The notes beneath the pieces were generated by a model. That model saw nothing but the letters and a program-made list of their open reading frames with translations. It did no database searches and was not told the origin of the DNA. From positions 1-44,485 of the forward strand of contig CAZUWA010000010.1 of NCBI GenBank assembly GCA_964623895.1: DNA of 44,485 nt, written 5' to 3'. The stretch comes from UBA11512 sp964623895. Lineage in GTDB: Bacteria > Bacillota > Clostridia > Oscillospirales > CAG-272. Positions 1-8,094 of this stretch are shown piece by piece (the first letter of the stretch is position 1; every line of letters starts with the position of its first letter). The translations under genes and the position numbers were made by a program.

Positions 1-2
1 TT

Positions 3-149
3 TCCCATCACAATAAATACGAATGTGCGATCAAGATCTCGTCGGGCAATTACGGATATGATGAAAGCAAAAAACTCTTAACCGTTCCTCTTTATTTCGC
101 ATCCTTTGTTGCCAAGGACTTGGCGCAAGGGACTTTCTCCTACAAATGA
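3..149 (+). CDS. C-terminal end of an unrecognised protein (cut by window start)
   Basis: An open frame runs in from the window edge and encodes 48 residues ending in GTFSYK, with the TGA stop at 147-149. A clear intrinsic terminator starts nine bases downstream, which supports this frame as the true end of a gene. The visible stretch is a mix of short beta-like and helical segments and shows no motif I recognise. The upstream part, and so the function, cannot be judged. Other frames here contain early stops. Confidence 0.4.
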   Translation, partial: SHHNKYECAIKISSGNYGYDESKKLLTVPLYFASFVAKDLAQGTFSYK

Positions 150-157
150 TTATGTGC

Positions 158-192
158 GATGCTCTCGTTAAAACGGGAGCATCTGTTTTCTT
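158..192 (+). terminator. Intrinsic terminator after the partial gene
   Basis: Arms GATGCTCTCGT (158-168) and ACGGGAGCATC (173-183) pair with one G-T wobble around a four-base loop and are followed by a T-rich run. The position just after the stop at 149 fits termination of the truncated first gene. Confidence 0.75.
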
Positions 193-488
193 TGCTTTCT
201 GCGATGCAATTTTTGCGTAGTGATGGCGGTAATCTTGGCGGTAATGGCGGCAATAATGTCGTCGGTACAAATCCGATTTACCTTACGTTCGCGCTGAAAT
301 TTATACGTTTTTTCAGCGTGATGGTAGCCGTCCGAGTCGGCTGTTTGTTATATGTATGATCGTTACAGTACCGAGTTTTATTGCTATTGTTCATCGAAGA
401 CCCGAAACACCCCATTTCTGTTGGTGGAGTTGTGGTGATTCTATTTTAACAGAACTCGGTTACTTTGTCTATTCTTTTTTGTTCTTCA
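193..488. other. Gene-poor stretch with GGCGGTAAT-like imperfect repeats
   Basis: No convincing gene is seen here. Around 222-270 there are imperfect repeats of GGCGGTAAT. They open short frames on both strands, but none has a good ribosome binding site. The stretch lies between two terminators. It could hold a small RNA or decayed sequence, and nothing in it decides which. Confidence 0.3.
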
Positions 489-532
489 GCCTCACATCTA
501 TTGTAACACTACAAAGTGTGAGGCATTTTTTT
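489..532 (+). terminator. Intrinsic terminator ahead of the rimM promoter
   Basis: GCCTCACA (489-496) and TGTGAGGC (517-524) form a perfect 8-bp stem followed by ATTTTTTT. A terminator here implies that something transcribed on the plus strand lies in 193-488, or it insulates rimM from upstream transcription. Confidence 0.7.
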
Positions 533-543
533 GTGCTTTTATA

Positions 544-572
544 TTGAAAAATGGAAGAAAATGTGTTATACT
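544..572 (+). promoter_or_regulatory. Sigma-A-type promoter for rimM-trmD
   Basis: -35 TTGAAA (544-549), a 17-base spacer and -10 TATACT (567-572). It is followed by the ribosome binding site AGGAGA just upstream of the rimM ATG at 606. Confidence 0.8.
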
Positions 573-605
573 GAACCAGTATAGATATAATATCAGGAGA
601 AACCG

Positions 606-1118
606 ATGAAAGATTATTTGGAAGCCGGCAGATTTAATGGTACCCATGGCATTAGAGGCGATATTAAGGCGGAGGACTGGTGCGACGATCTGTCTGTCCT
701 TTTAAATTTAAAACGCATTTTTGTCAAGGGAAAAGGAGAAAATTATAAAGAATTACGCATCACGCGTGCTGTGCGCTATCAGTCACTGGCATTGTTGCAT
801 ATAGAGGGCTTTGATGCGCCGGAGGTGTCCGCTGTTCTCAAAAACCGCACTTTTTACGCCCAAAGAGAGGACTTGCCGTTGCCGGATGGCAGTTTCTTTA
901 TTGCAGATCTTCTCGGTCTTCCCGTTTACGATATCGACACCGGAAGCGTATACGGCATGCTCGACGATGTCTCCGATAATGCTGCGTCGCAACTGTATCA
1001 CGTCAAGACTGCCGCAGGTATGGTCTATTTACCCGCAGTTCCCGAATTTATCATCGACATCGACCTTGAAAAGGGAGTTGCCGTTCGTCCGGTGAAAGGA
1101 CTGTTTGATGAGATTTGA
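606..1118 (+). CDS. rimM: 16S rRNA processing/ribosome maturation factor RimM
   Basis: This 170-residue protein has the length and architecture of RimM. The N-terminal beta-barrel begins with AGRFNGTHGIRGDIK (residues 7-21), matching the family signature G-x-x-x-G-x-x-G-x-x-G-x-(V/I)-K. The C-terminal PRC-barrel half contains the segment LLGLPVYD and ends with the conserved VYLPAVPEFI. RimM binds ribosomal protein S19 and helps mature the 30S head. The ATG at 606 follows AGGAGA at good spacing. The stop overlaps the start of trmD, giving the classic translationally coupled rimM-trmD pair. rpsP, often upstream, is not in view. Confidence 0.95.
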   Translation: MKDYLEAGRFNGTHGIRGDIKAEDWCDDLSVLLNLKRIFVKGKGENYKELRITRAVRYQSLALLHIEGFDAPEVSAVLKNRTFYAQREDLPLPDGSFFIADLLGLPVYDIDTGSVYGMLDDVSDNAASQLYHVKTAAGMVYLPAVPEFIIDIDLEKGVAVRPVKGLFDEI

Positions 1119-1788
1119 TGTTTTGACACTCTTCCCGGAACTTGTTGCGGACATTTGTTCTGAAAGCATCATCGGCAGGGCGCAAAGCTCGGGAATTTTG
1201 GATATCCGCACGCACAATATCCGCAATTACAGCCATGATAAACACCACCGTGTTGACGACACACCTTACGGTGGCGGAAAGGGAATGCTGATTTCTGCTC
1301 CGCCTGTCGTGGAATGTGCCGAAGCAGTTCTTGCACAGGGCAGTTATCGAAAGGAAAAAGTTATTTATCTTTCCCCAAAAGGTAAGGTCCTCACCCAAAA
1401 AAAAGCGTTAGAATTGGCAACCTGTGATCGCCTTGTCCTGCTTTGCGGTCACTATGAAGGCATTGATGCGCGCGCGATCGAGGAGATCGGCGCGGAGGAA
1501 CTGTCAATTGGTGATTATGTTCTTACGGGCGGAGAACTTGCCGCTTGCATTGTGATCGATTGTGTAGGCAGATTGATCGACGGGGTGTTGGCTGATCCGA
1601 TCTGCCATGAAGAAGAAAGTATATCCGGAGGACTTCTTGAATATCCTCAATATACAAGACCGGAAGTTTTTCGCGGAAAAAAAGTGCCGGAAGTGCTTTT
1701 GTCCGGCAATCATAAGGATATCGCTCTTTGGCGCTACCGCGCGGCGCTTGCCGAAACGGAGAAAAAGCGAAAAGATCTGTTGTATTGA
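1108..1788 (+). CDS. trmD: tRNA (guanine37-N1)-methyltransferase TrmD
   Basis: This 226-residue protein uses SAM to make m1G37 in tRNAs and so prevents +1 frameshifting. Family hallmarks are the N-terminal MRFDVLTLFPEL, the early PYGGGKGM segment, and the trefoil-knot SAM site LLCGHYEGIDARAIEE followed by ELSIGDYVLTGGELA. I chose the ATG at 1108. The TTG one codon upstream is also possible. The start lies inside the end of rimM with an 11-base overlap, so translation is probably coupled. The C-terminal domain includes the expected P-x-Y-T-R-P segment (PQYTRPEVFRGKKVPEVLLSGNH). Confidence 0.96.
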   Translation: MRFDVLTLFPELVADICSESIIGRAQSSGILDIRTHNIRNYSHDKHHRVDDTPYGGGKGMLISAPPVVECAEAVLAQGSYRKEKVIYLSPKGKVLTQKKALELATCDRLVLLCGHYEGIDARAIEEIGAEELSIGDYVLTGGELAACIVIDCVGRLIDGVLADPICHEEESISGGLLEYPQYTRPEVFRGKKVPEVLLSGNHKDIALWRYRAALAETEKKRKDLLY

Positions 1789-1815
1789 TACTGAAAAAGA
1801 AAGGAGAAAAGAGGT

Positions 1816-3627
1816 ATGAAAAAAATTCATCTGATCCGCACTGCGGGTCTCTTGGAATACCGCCTTCAAAAAAGCGCTCTCGTTTCTTCCTACAAAAGCA
1901 GTAAATTTTATTCGAAATTTGTATACCCCGTCAAGCATTCAATCACGGTGTCGATCGAGCAAAGCGTGATCCTACATGTCGTTGACAGCCTTTTTACTAA
2001 TTTGCTCTACTTGCCGCTTCGCGTGTACGGAGTCTTTTTGATGGCGTTTACTCTTTACGCTTCCGCAGGTTCTCTGCTTAAAAGTTTTCTGACAGTGGGT
2101 AGTTGGATCGACATCCACACTTTTTTCGGAGCGTTTTGCGGCCTTGTCCTCAGCGTGATGCTTCTTCTTTCGCCGGGCAGGGAAACGCTTGCCGTTGCAG
2201 TTTGTGACAGCCGTATCTTTTCTCACCTTTTTTTTGATATTCTCGGACTTTACAAGCCCCCATTTGAAAAGGACAGAATTACTTCCGGATGGACGTGGTG
2301 GGTGTTTATTGCGGCAACACTGATCTCTTTCTTGACAGTGTTTTTGACACCGCTTACCCTGCTCATCACCCTGTTGGTTGTGATCTTTTGCAAACTGACT
2401 CTTACTTCTCCCGAGGGAGGGCTTTTGTTGGCGGTGGGGTGCTTGCCGTTTTTGCCGGATTGGGTAATTTCTTTGATGGTGCTGTTCGTCCTGTTTTCCT
2501 ATCTTGTAAAACTGATCAGAGGAAAGCGTAATTTGTCACTTTCCGTTTGCTATATTGGCATGTTACTGTTTTTGATCTTAGTCGTGATCGGCGGAATACG
2601 CACCGGTGTGAGTGTTGTTTCTCTTTGTACCGCAATCGCCGTGTTTTTTCTTGCAACATTGCTGTTCAAAGAGAAGGTGTGGTTGCCGCGTGTCGCTTCT
2701 GCAATTACCGTCTCTGCGGTTTTTGCGGCAGTCAGAGGAGTGATCATCTATCTGCTGTCCATGATTCCGGAAAAATACGGACAGCATCTGACATTTTTGC
2801 CGAAAGAAGACTTCCCGACCAATATGCAGACACCGGAGTTTTTCGGTTGCTTGTTCATCGTGGCAACGGTGCTGTTTTTTGTGCGGTATCTGCGCAGCGG
2901 CGGCTTTTCGAACAGAATGCTGTTCATTATTTCCGCGTTGCTTCTTGTACTCGGTGTGGTCGTTTCACGAAGCCCTATGGTAGTTATAGCTGTTTTGGCG
3001 GCGTTACTTTCACTGTTGTTACTTTGCAAATGGCAATTGGTCATTCCATATCTTTTGGTTGTTGCATTCACGGTTGTTGGATATATCTTCTTTTTGCCGG
3101 AGCGCATTAAGAATTATGTGGAGCAGTTTATGTTTGGCTTCTCCACTGCGCCCGACGCTCTTCTTGCGGAATGTAAAAAAAGCTTGAGTGCGTTTGCTTT
3201 CGGGCTTGGGCAGGGAACGGCTGACGTCGGGAATGCTTATACGCATGTTCTTGTTGAATGGGGACTCTTTGGTGTGCTGTTTCTTGGTTTCACAATCGCT
3301 TGGGTACTTTGCTATTGCCGCCTTGCTATTCGTGTAAAGAAAGAACCAGGCAATGTGCGTTCTCTGATGTATGCCTTCCTTTCTGCATTTTTTGGACTTG
3401 CCGTCCTGTCTGTCGGAACGGATATTTGGAAGAATGCGAGCACACTCTTGCTATTTTTCCTTGTGCTCGGCATGATATATGTTTCTTCTCAGATCCTTAT
3501 CAAAGAAAGCGAACTGGAGAATCCCTATTCTGAGCTTGATGTGGATATCCGTATCGTACGTCCCAGGGAAAAAAAGACTTCCTTATTTAAAAAAGCAAAA
3601 AGGGAGGTGGAAGCAGACAATGAATGA
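1816..3627 (+). CDS. O-antigen ligase/Wzy-like polytopic membrane protein
   Basis: This 603-residue protein has about a dozen hydrophobic helices from residue 65 to 560 and charged ends. Two regions recall the O-antigen ligase/Wzy_C superfamily: SRSPMVVIAVLAALLSLLLL near the middle, and later GNAYTHVLVEWGLFGVLFLG, where a His and a Glu sit in the large loop before a membrane helix. Members join or polymerise lipid-linked glycans outside the membrane. The ATG at 1816 follows AAGGAGAAAAGAGG. It lies 27 bases after trmD and overlaps the next gene by 8 bases, so it heads a three-gene membrane-protein unit. The substrate is unknown. Assignment rests on topology and weak motifs. Confidence 0.65.
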   Translation: MKKIHLIRTAGLLEYRLQKSALVSSYKSSKFYSKFVYPVKHSITVSIEQSVILHVVDSLFTNLLYLPLRVYGVFLMAFTLYASAGSLLKSFLTVGSWIDIHTFFGAFCGLVLSVMLLLSPGRETLAVAVCDSRIFSHLFFDILGLYKPPFEKDRITSGWTWWVFIAATLISFLTVFLTPLTLLITLLVVIFCKLTLTSPEGGLLLAVGCLPFLPDWVISLMVLFVLFSYLVKLIRGKRNLSLSVCYIGMLLFLILVVIGGIRTGVSVVSLCTAIAVFFLATLLFKEKVWLPRVASAITVSAVFAAVRGVIIYLLSMIPEKYGQHLTFLPKEDFPTNMQTPEFFGCLFIVATVLFFVRYLRSGGFSNRMLFIISALLLVLGVVVSRSPMVVIAVLAALLSLLLLCKWQLVIPYLLVVAFTVVGYIFFLPERIKNYVEQFMFGFSTAPDALLAECKKSLSAFAFGLGQGTADVGNAYTHVLVEWGLFGVLFLGFTIAWVLCYCRLAIRVKKEPGNVRSLMYAFLSAFFGLAVLSVGTDIWKNASTLLLFFLVLGMIYVSSQILIKESELENPYSELDVDIRIVRPREKKTSLFKKAKREVEADNE

Positions 3628-4027
3628 AAAAAAAGCAAAGATCCGATTCAATTTTGTAGATGTACTCATCGTTCTTGTTCTCTTCTTCCTTATTTCGTGG
3701 ATGATTACCGATGTCGCTTTTGACGATGCCTCCTATACCGCTTCGGAAAGCGAGGAATTGACCGTGCGGTTAAGCGATGCTTCTTCCGCTTTGTATGCCA
3801 TGTCAAAAACTCGGCTTGAGGAAGACACGAATGTCTATGATTTAGAAACCGGCGTATTGATTGGTTCTCTTGCGGCGGTTTATGAGGGTGATTCCTTTTT
3901 GCGCATTCGCCTTGCAGATGAATTTAAGAGAAAATATCTCCCGGGGGATATGGTGAACCTGAAAATGGGACACTTTTTGCTTTATGACTGTGTCGTCACG
4001 GCAGTGTGTTGGGAGGAGGCATCATGA
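3620..4027 (+). CDS. Small membrane-anchored DUF4330-like protein (first of a pair)
   Basis: This 135-residue protein has a basic N-terminus, one membrane helix (about residues 11-30, preceded by KIRFNFVD) and an extracytoplasmic beta-rich domain. The N-terminal pattern of basic residues, then N-x-V-D before the helix, is typical of DUF4330 proteins, whose function is unknown. The ATG at 3620 is preferred over an upstream start because GGGAGGTGG lies just before it and it overlaps the polymerase-like gene by only 8 bases. It also overlaps the next gene by ATGA, so the three are translationally coupled. Confidence 0.7.
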   Translation: MNEKKAKIRFNFVDVLIVLVLFFLISWMITDVAFDDASYTASESEELTVRLSDASSALYAMSKTRLEEDTNVYDLETGVLIGSLAAVYEGDSFLRIRLADEFKRKYLPGDMVNLKMGHFLLYDCVVTAVCWEEAS

Positions 4028-4494
4028 ACAGTGAAAAAAGAAAGCCGCTTCGTACGCTCGATGCGTTGGCAGTGATTGCGGTGTTGTTGCTATTTCTTTC
4101 TGTTGTGGGACAGGATTTTGTGCAGTATCTGATTGATCGGGACAATGTGAGAGAGGACATTACCGTCACTTTTCGGATCACGGGCATGGATGTGTCCGAT
4201 CATGAAAGCATAAAGGAACTGTTGCGGCAAGGAAAAACGGAAGAGTTGACACTGCATACTGCAGATTACACTCTCGGGACGGTGACGGAAATCTCCGAAC
4301 GATCGGAGAATGAGGTTATAAACGGTACTTTTGCAGCCAAAGGAAAGCAAAAGGATGGGACGATCCTGCTTTATCGGTATGGCGAATTAAAAGCGGGAGA
4401 GACAGTGCTTGCCTATTTGGGCAAAAAGGGTTATTTTTTGGAGATAATTGCAGTATCAGTCGTTGAAAGTCACGAAATTTCAAAAAACACTTGA
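4024..4494 (+). CDS. Small membrane-anchored DUF4330-like protein (second of a pair)
   Basis: This 156-residue protein is built like its upstream neighbour, with a basic N-terminus, one membrane helix (about residues 13-35) and an outside domain. The segment ITVTFRITGMDVSDHESIKELL, followed by TLGTVTEI, matches the DUF4330 pattern, which ends in a G-x-V turn. Start and upstream stop overlap as ATGA. The pair probably arose by duplication and may serve the O-antigen-ligase-like protein encoded before them. That is inferred from gene order only. The last codons overlap the promoter of the HPr-like gene. Confidence 0.7.
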   Translation: MNSEKRKPLRTLDALAVIAVLLLFLSVVGQDFVQYLIDRDNVREDITVTFRITGMDVSDHESIKELLRQGKTEELTLHTADYTLGTVTEISERSENEVINGTFAAKGKQKDGTILLYRYGELKAGETVLAYLGKKGYFLEIIAVSVVESHEISKNT

Positions 4495-4519
4495 TTTTTT
4501 TCGAATGTTCTGCTATAAT
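4491..4519 (+). promoter_or_regulatory. Promoter of the HPr-like gene
   Basis: TTGATT (4491-4496), a 17-base spacer and a perfect TATAAT (4514-4519). The -35 lies within the last codons of the upstream gene. Confidence 0.8.
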
Positions 4520-4570
4520 CTACTCATTGACTATCAGTTAAGGTCCAAAACAAATGGGAGATTCTGAAAA

Positions 4571-4834
4571 ATGATTACGAGAGAAGTTACGATCACCAAC
4601 AGCATCGGCCTTTTCGCAAGACCTGCTACTTTTTTTATCCAAAAGGCAAATTGTTATAAATCCTCCATTTGGGTTGAAAAGGATGAATGTCGAGTGAATG
4701 CGAAGAGTCTTTTGGGTGTTCTGTCGATGGGGATCGTCAGTGGGACGACCATTACCTTGATCGCAGACGGTGACGATGAAAATGAAGCGGTCGAAGGGCT
4801 AGTGGAACTCATCAAGACCGGTATGCCGGCATAA
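4571..4834 (+). CDS. HPr/Crh-like protein with Phe at the phosphohistidine position
   Basis: This 87-residue protein has the full PTS HPr fold signature: IGLFARPAT around residue 15 and NAKSLLGVLSMG around residue 46. In HPr, His15 carries phosphate from enzyme I. Here residue 15 is Phe (codon TTC), so this protein cannot take part in sugar phosphotransfer. Ser46, the HPr kinase target, is kept. This resembles Bacillus Crh, which has Gln15 and acts only through Ser46-P as a CcpA cofactor and metabolic regulator. It has its own promoter and terminator and lies next to uvrC, a neighbourhood where Clostridia often carry an HPr/Crh gene near whiA. A purely regulatory role is my inference. Confidence 0.88.
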   Translation: MITREVTITNSIGLFARPATFFIQKANCYKSSIWVEKDECRVNAKSLLGVLSMGIVSGTTITLIADGDDENEAVEGLVELIKTGMPA

Positions 4835-4857
4835 AGGCGAAAGATAGCAAGAGCGGC

Positions 4858-4890
4858 AAAAGCAGATGGGGGAACCCTTCTGCTTTTTTG
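4858..4890 (+). terminator. Intrinsic terminator after the HPr-like gene
   Basis: AAAAGCAGA (4858-4866) pairs with TCTGCTTTT after an inner GGG/CCC stem, and a run of six T follows. It lies only about 17 bases ahead of the uvrC ATG, so uvrC depends on read-through or on a promoter I cannot see. Confidence 0.8.
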
Positions 4891-4906
4891 TTCTGTTTTG
4901 AAGTGT

Positions 4907-6718
4907 ATGGAAACGATAAGAGATCAATTAAGAAACAAAGCTAACGATCTGCCCCTCCGTCCGGGGGTGTATATTATGAAAAATGCAGACGGCAAGGTCA
5001 TTTATGTTGGCAAATCGAAAGCACTGAAGAACCGGGTCAGTCAATATTTCCAAAGTGGCAACGGGCACAATCTCAAGACTTCTCGGATGGTGGCAAATGT
5101 TCGATCCTATGATTATATTCTGTGTGACAGCGAGATCGAAGCGTTGGCTCTTGAGAATAAACTGATTAAATTGTACACACCGCGGTATAATATCCGCTTG
5201 AAGGATGGAAAATCTTACCCTTATATCCGCATGGAAGGGGGAAAAGACAATTTTCCATATCTGACTGTGACCAGATCGCGCAAAAAGGACGGGGCTTCCT
5301 ATTTTGGACCGTATTCCGGCATGAAAACGGCGTACGGTATTCTCGAAGCGCTCAAAAGAGCGCTCGGATTGCCAACCTGCAAGTATCGTTTTCCAAAAGA
5401 TAAAGGAAAGGTGCGCCCTTGCATCTATTATCAGATGGGGCAGTGTGTTGCTCCGTGTATCGAGGAAGGTTCGGAACAGTATAGTGAGATTTCAGCACGG
5501 ATATCCTCTTTTTTACGGGGGCATATCGGAAAGACTAAGGCGGATCTGAAAGAGCAGATGACTTTCGCGGCTCAAAACCTGCGGTTCGAATGGGCAGCAT
5601 CCCTCCGTGACCGCTTAAAAGCGCTCGATCGTCTGACCGATAAGCAAAAGGTCGTCGGCGCACCGGGTGAGGACTTTGATGTGATCGCGCTTTATGAAGG
5701 TGAAGATGCCGCTTGTCTTTGTGTGATGTATGTTAGGGACGGCTCGGTTTTTGACAGCGAATATCAGATGCTCGGTGCAGACAGCATTCTTGACGGTGAC
5801 GCAGTTTCTTCCGCACTTGTGGAGATCTACAGCTGCAGAGAAGACATCCCTCATTTCTTATACCTCGATTATCCGCTCGCAGAAGAAGAGCAAGTGGCAT
5901 TTGAACAGTATTTTTTAGAGTTTGGTAAGAAATTGAAACTCCATATTCCGGAACGCGGAGAGAAAAAACAACTTTGCCTTTTGGCAAGAGACAATGCGGC
6001 TGATCATGCTGAGAAGGAAAGTAAAAAAGAAGAAAAAACGGCGCGCAGTCTTCTGCGCCTTGCGTCGCTGTTGGGATTGGACGCACCTCCGCTGCGTATA
6101 GAATCGGTGGATATATCCGGTTACGGAAACGAACAGATCGTGGCGGGTTATATTGTTTTTGAAAACGGCGTGCCCTGCAAAAAAGACTACCGTATCTACA
6201 AAATGAAGGAAACGGTCGGTCAGGATGACTATGCTTCCATGTATGAAGCAATGAAGCGTCGTCTTGCACATAAAGACGAATGGCAACTCCCCGATCTTGT
6301 TTTGCTTGACGGCGGTAAAGGACAGGTTGGTGTTATCAAGCGGTTGTTCGAGGAACAAGGTATCACCACGCCGCTGTTTGGAATGGTGAAGGACGATTTT
6401 CATAAGACAAGAGCGATCACCGATGGTACAAGAGAGATTTCCATTGCGAATGAGCAGGCGGTATATATGCTTGTATACAATATTCAAGAAGAAGTACATC
6501 GCTTTGCTTCCGGTGCAGCACTGAAAGGAAAACGCAAGACGATGCGCCGTTCCTCCCTTGAGGATATTCCGGGCATTGGTGCTGCGAAGGCAAAAACATT
6601 GCTTTCGATGAAAGGCGGACTCTCTGCTGTTAAAAAGGCGACTGCAGAAGAACTTGCGATATTAAAAGGAATTTCTGCAAAGGATGCCGAAGCGGTATAC
6701 ACGTATTTTCACAAGTAA
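4907..6718 (+). CDS. uvrC: Excinuclease ABC subunit C (UvrC)
   Basis: This 603-residue protein makes both incisions around bulky DNA lesions, working with UvrA and UvrB. It has the N-terminal GIY-YIG nuclease (PGVYIMKN then KVIYVGKSKALKNRVSQYF), a central UVR helix pair that binds UvrB (about 210-245), an RNase-H-like 5' incision domain (IESVDISGYG, then LPDLVLLDGGKGQV), and C-terminal helix-hairpin-helix motifs (EDIPGIGAAKAKTLL, LKGISAKDAEAVY). The length is normal. I take the ATG at 4907. It has no strong ribosome binding site and follows a terminator closely, which is odd. A TTG at 4898 is the alternative. Confidence 0.96.
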   Translation: METIRDQLRNKANDLPLRPGVYIMKNADGKVIYVGKSKALKNRVSQYFQSGNGHNLKTSRMVANVRSYDYILCDSEIEALALENKLIKLYTPRYNIRLKDGKSYPYIRMEGGKDNFPYLTVTRSRKKDGASYFGPYSGMKTAYGILEALKRALGLPTCKYRFPKDKGKVRPCIYYQMGQCVAPCIEEGSEQYSEISARISSFLRGHIGKTKADLKEQMTFAAQNLRFEWAASLRDRLKALDRLTDKQKVVGAPGEDFDVIALYEGEDAACLCVMYVRDGSVFDSEYQMLGADSILDGDAVSSALVEIYSCREDIPHFLYLDYPLAEEEQVAFEQYFLEFGKKLKLHIPERGEKKQLCLLARDNAADHAEKESKKEEKTARSLLRLASLLGLDAPPLRIESVDISGYGNEQIVAGYIVFENGVPCKKDYRIYKMKETVGQDDYASMYEAMKRRLAHKDEWQLPDLVLLDGGKGQVGVIKRLFEEQGITTPLFGMVKDDFHKTRAITDGTREISIANEQAVYMLVYNIQEEVHRFASGAALKGKRKTMRRSSLEDIPGIGAAKAKTLLSMKGGLSAVKKATAEELAILKGISAKDAEAVYTYFHK

Positions 6719-6835
6719 GTCAGTAAGAGGAAGACTGTCTGACAAACAAATTATTATGACAAGAAGTTTTTACATTTCGGTAAGCCGAAAACGATCGAAA
6801 CTTCCGAGTTTTATAAGAAAGGCATGGTTATAACT

Positions 6836-7393
6836 ATGAGAATTATCACCGGAACAGCAAGAGGAACGAAACTTGCCACTCTTGAAGGTTTGGAGACGCG
6901 CCCGACTGTCGAGCGCATCAAAGAAGCGGAATTCAGTATGATCCAGTTTGAAATAGATGGAAAAAGAGTACTTGATTTGTTTGGCGGCTCAGGCCAGCTT
7001 GGTCTTGAAGCGCTTTCAAGAGGCGCAGCGCAGGCGACTTTTGTGGACAGCAACAGAGATGCGGTGGAAATCATCAAGGCGAATGCGAAGAAGACCAAAT
7101 TGTTTGAAAAATGTATCGTTCTTAACACAGATTATAAAGCATTCATTCGCGGAAATGCGGGAAAAAACAAATATGATATCGTTTTTCTCGATCCTCCATA
7201 TGACCTGGATATCTGGACGGATGTCATCGACCGATTGGAGCGTGCAGATCTGATCGCAGAGGGCGGCATGATCATTTGCGAAAGCAATAAGATCTCTCCG
7301 ATCGAGGCGAAGGGATTTACCGTGCGCCGTCACGTCGGCTATAGCAAAGTCTATATTACAGTGCTTGACAAAGACCTGTCCAAAGAACTGTGA
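6836..7393 (+). CDS. rsmD: 16S rRNA (guanine966-N2)-methyltransferase RsmD
   Basis: This 185-residue SAM-dependent methyltransferase starts with the family's MRIITGTARGTKL. It has the Rossmann motif VLDLFGGSGQLGLEALSRGA and the catalytic FLDPPYD motif (the N/D-P-P-Y type), which methylates the exocyclic amine of G966 in 16S rRNA. I prefer the ATG at 6836 because of the family N-terminus. An ATG at 6824 would leave the AGAAAGG ribosome binding site only one base away. The stop overlaps the start of coaD, a pairing that is very common in Firmicutes. Confidence 0.93.
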   Translation: MRIITGTARGTKLATLEGLETRPTVERIKEAEFSMIQFEIDGKRVLDLFGGSGQLGLEALSRGAAQATFVDSNRDAVEIIKANAKKTKLFEKCIVLNTDYKAFIRGNAGKNKYDIVFLDPPYDLDIWTDVIDRLERADLIAEGGMIICESNKISPIEAKGFTVRRHVGYSKVYITVLDKDLSKEL

Positions 7394-7881
7394 TGATGAA
7401 AAAACAGAAGATTGCAGTCGTTCCGGGCAGTTACGATCCGGTTACCAAGGGACACTTGTTTTTGATCGAATACGCCGCGACACACTACGAAACGGTCTAT
7501 GTAACTGCATTTGTCAATCCTGAAAAAAGATATCTCTTTTCGCTGTCGGAGCGCTTGGAGATGCTGAAGATCGTTTGCGCACCCTATAAAAATGTGACTG
7601 TTGACAGTTATTGTGGTATGCAGGTCGACTATGCAAAAGAAAAGGGTATTGCCGTTTGTGTGCGTGGCTACCGGAACGAACAGGATCGACTTTACGAAGA
7701 AGAAATAGCGGCATATAACAGCGAACATCTTCCTTCTTATCGGACGGTTCTTTTGCCGTGTCCTTCTTCAATGAAAAAAATCAGTTCTACGGCTGTTCGG
7801 GAAAAACTTGCCCGAAACGATTCTCTTTTTGAACTTGTTCCCCCCGAGATCGCGAAATATCTGTTGCATAGAAACGAGTAG
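7393..7881 (+). CDS. coaD: Phosphopantetheine adenylyltransferase CoaD
   Basis: This protein of about 162 residues catalyses the penultimate step of coenzyme A synthesis, transferring AMP from ATP to 4'-phosphopantetheine. It has the nucleotidyltransferase motif GSYDPVTKGH (usually GSFDPVTNGH), the VRGYRNEQDRLYEEEIAAYN segment matching VRGLR-x-x-x-D-F-x-Y-E-x-x-x-A, and the closing KISSTAVRE motif (usually ISSSxVKE). The sequence is divergent, but all landmarks are present and in order. The start overlaps the rsmD stop. ATG at 7393 and at 7396 are both possible. A terminator follows at 7938. Confidence 0.9.
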   Translation: MMKKQKIAVVPGSYDPVTKGHLFLIEYAATHYETVYVTAFVNPEKRYLFSLSERLEMLKIVCAPYKNVTVDSYCGMQVDYAKEKGIAVCVRGYRNEQDRLYEEEIAAYNSEHLPSYRTVLLPCPSSMKKISSTAVREKLARNDSLFELVPPEIAKYLLHRNE

Positions 7882-7937
7882 AATAAATATCTAAACTTTC
7901 CAAAAAACAGAATATATGAACAAATGTTCTTATTTTG

Positions 7938-7980
7938 AACAAAGCAAAAAAGCGGTTTGTTTTTTTGCTTTGTTTTTTTT
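7938..7980 (+). terminator. Intrinsic terminator after coaD
   Basis: AACAAAGCAAAAAA (7938-7951) pairs with TTTTTTGCTTTGTT around a short loop, and eight T follow. It ends the rsmD-coaD unit and insulates the mraZ operon. Confidence 0.8.
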
Positions 7981-8023
7981 CTTTTCTGGTTGTTTTTTGG
8001 GGGAGGAAGTGCCAAACGACATC

Positions 8024-8052
8024 TTGAAATCACCCTCAAATTAAGTTATAAT
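8024..8052 (+). promoter_or_regulatory. Promoter of the mraZ/mur/fts operon
   Basis: -35 TTGAAA (8024-8029), a 17-base spacer and a perfect TATAAT (8047-8052). The predicted transcript has an unusually long leader of about 140 bases before mraZ. Confidence 0.8.
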
Positions 8053-8094
8053 TCAAGCATAGTGGATGAAAAGAACACTGTAAGAACGCTTTTA

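Noticed and set aside
159..359. 66-codon plus-strand frame near the window start
   Set aside because: It begins inside a terminator hairpin, lacks a ribosome binding site and looks like low-complexity GGN-rich sequence.
5733..6499. Long minus-strand frames opposite uvrC
   Set aside because: They mirror the uvrC coding strand and show no family features.
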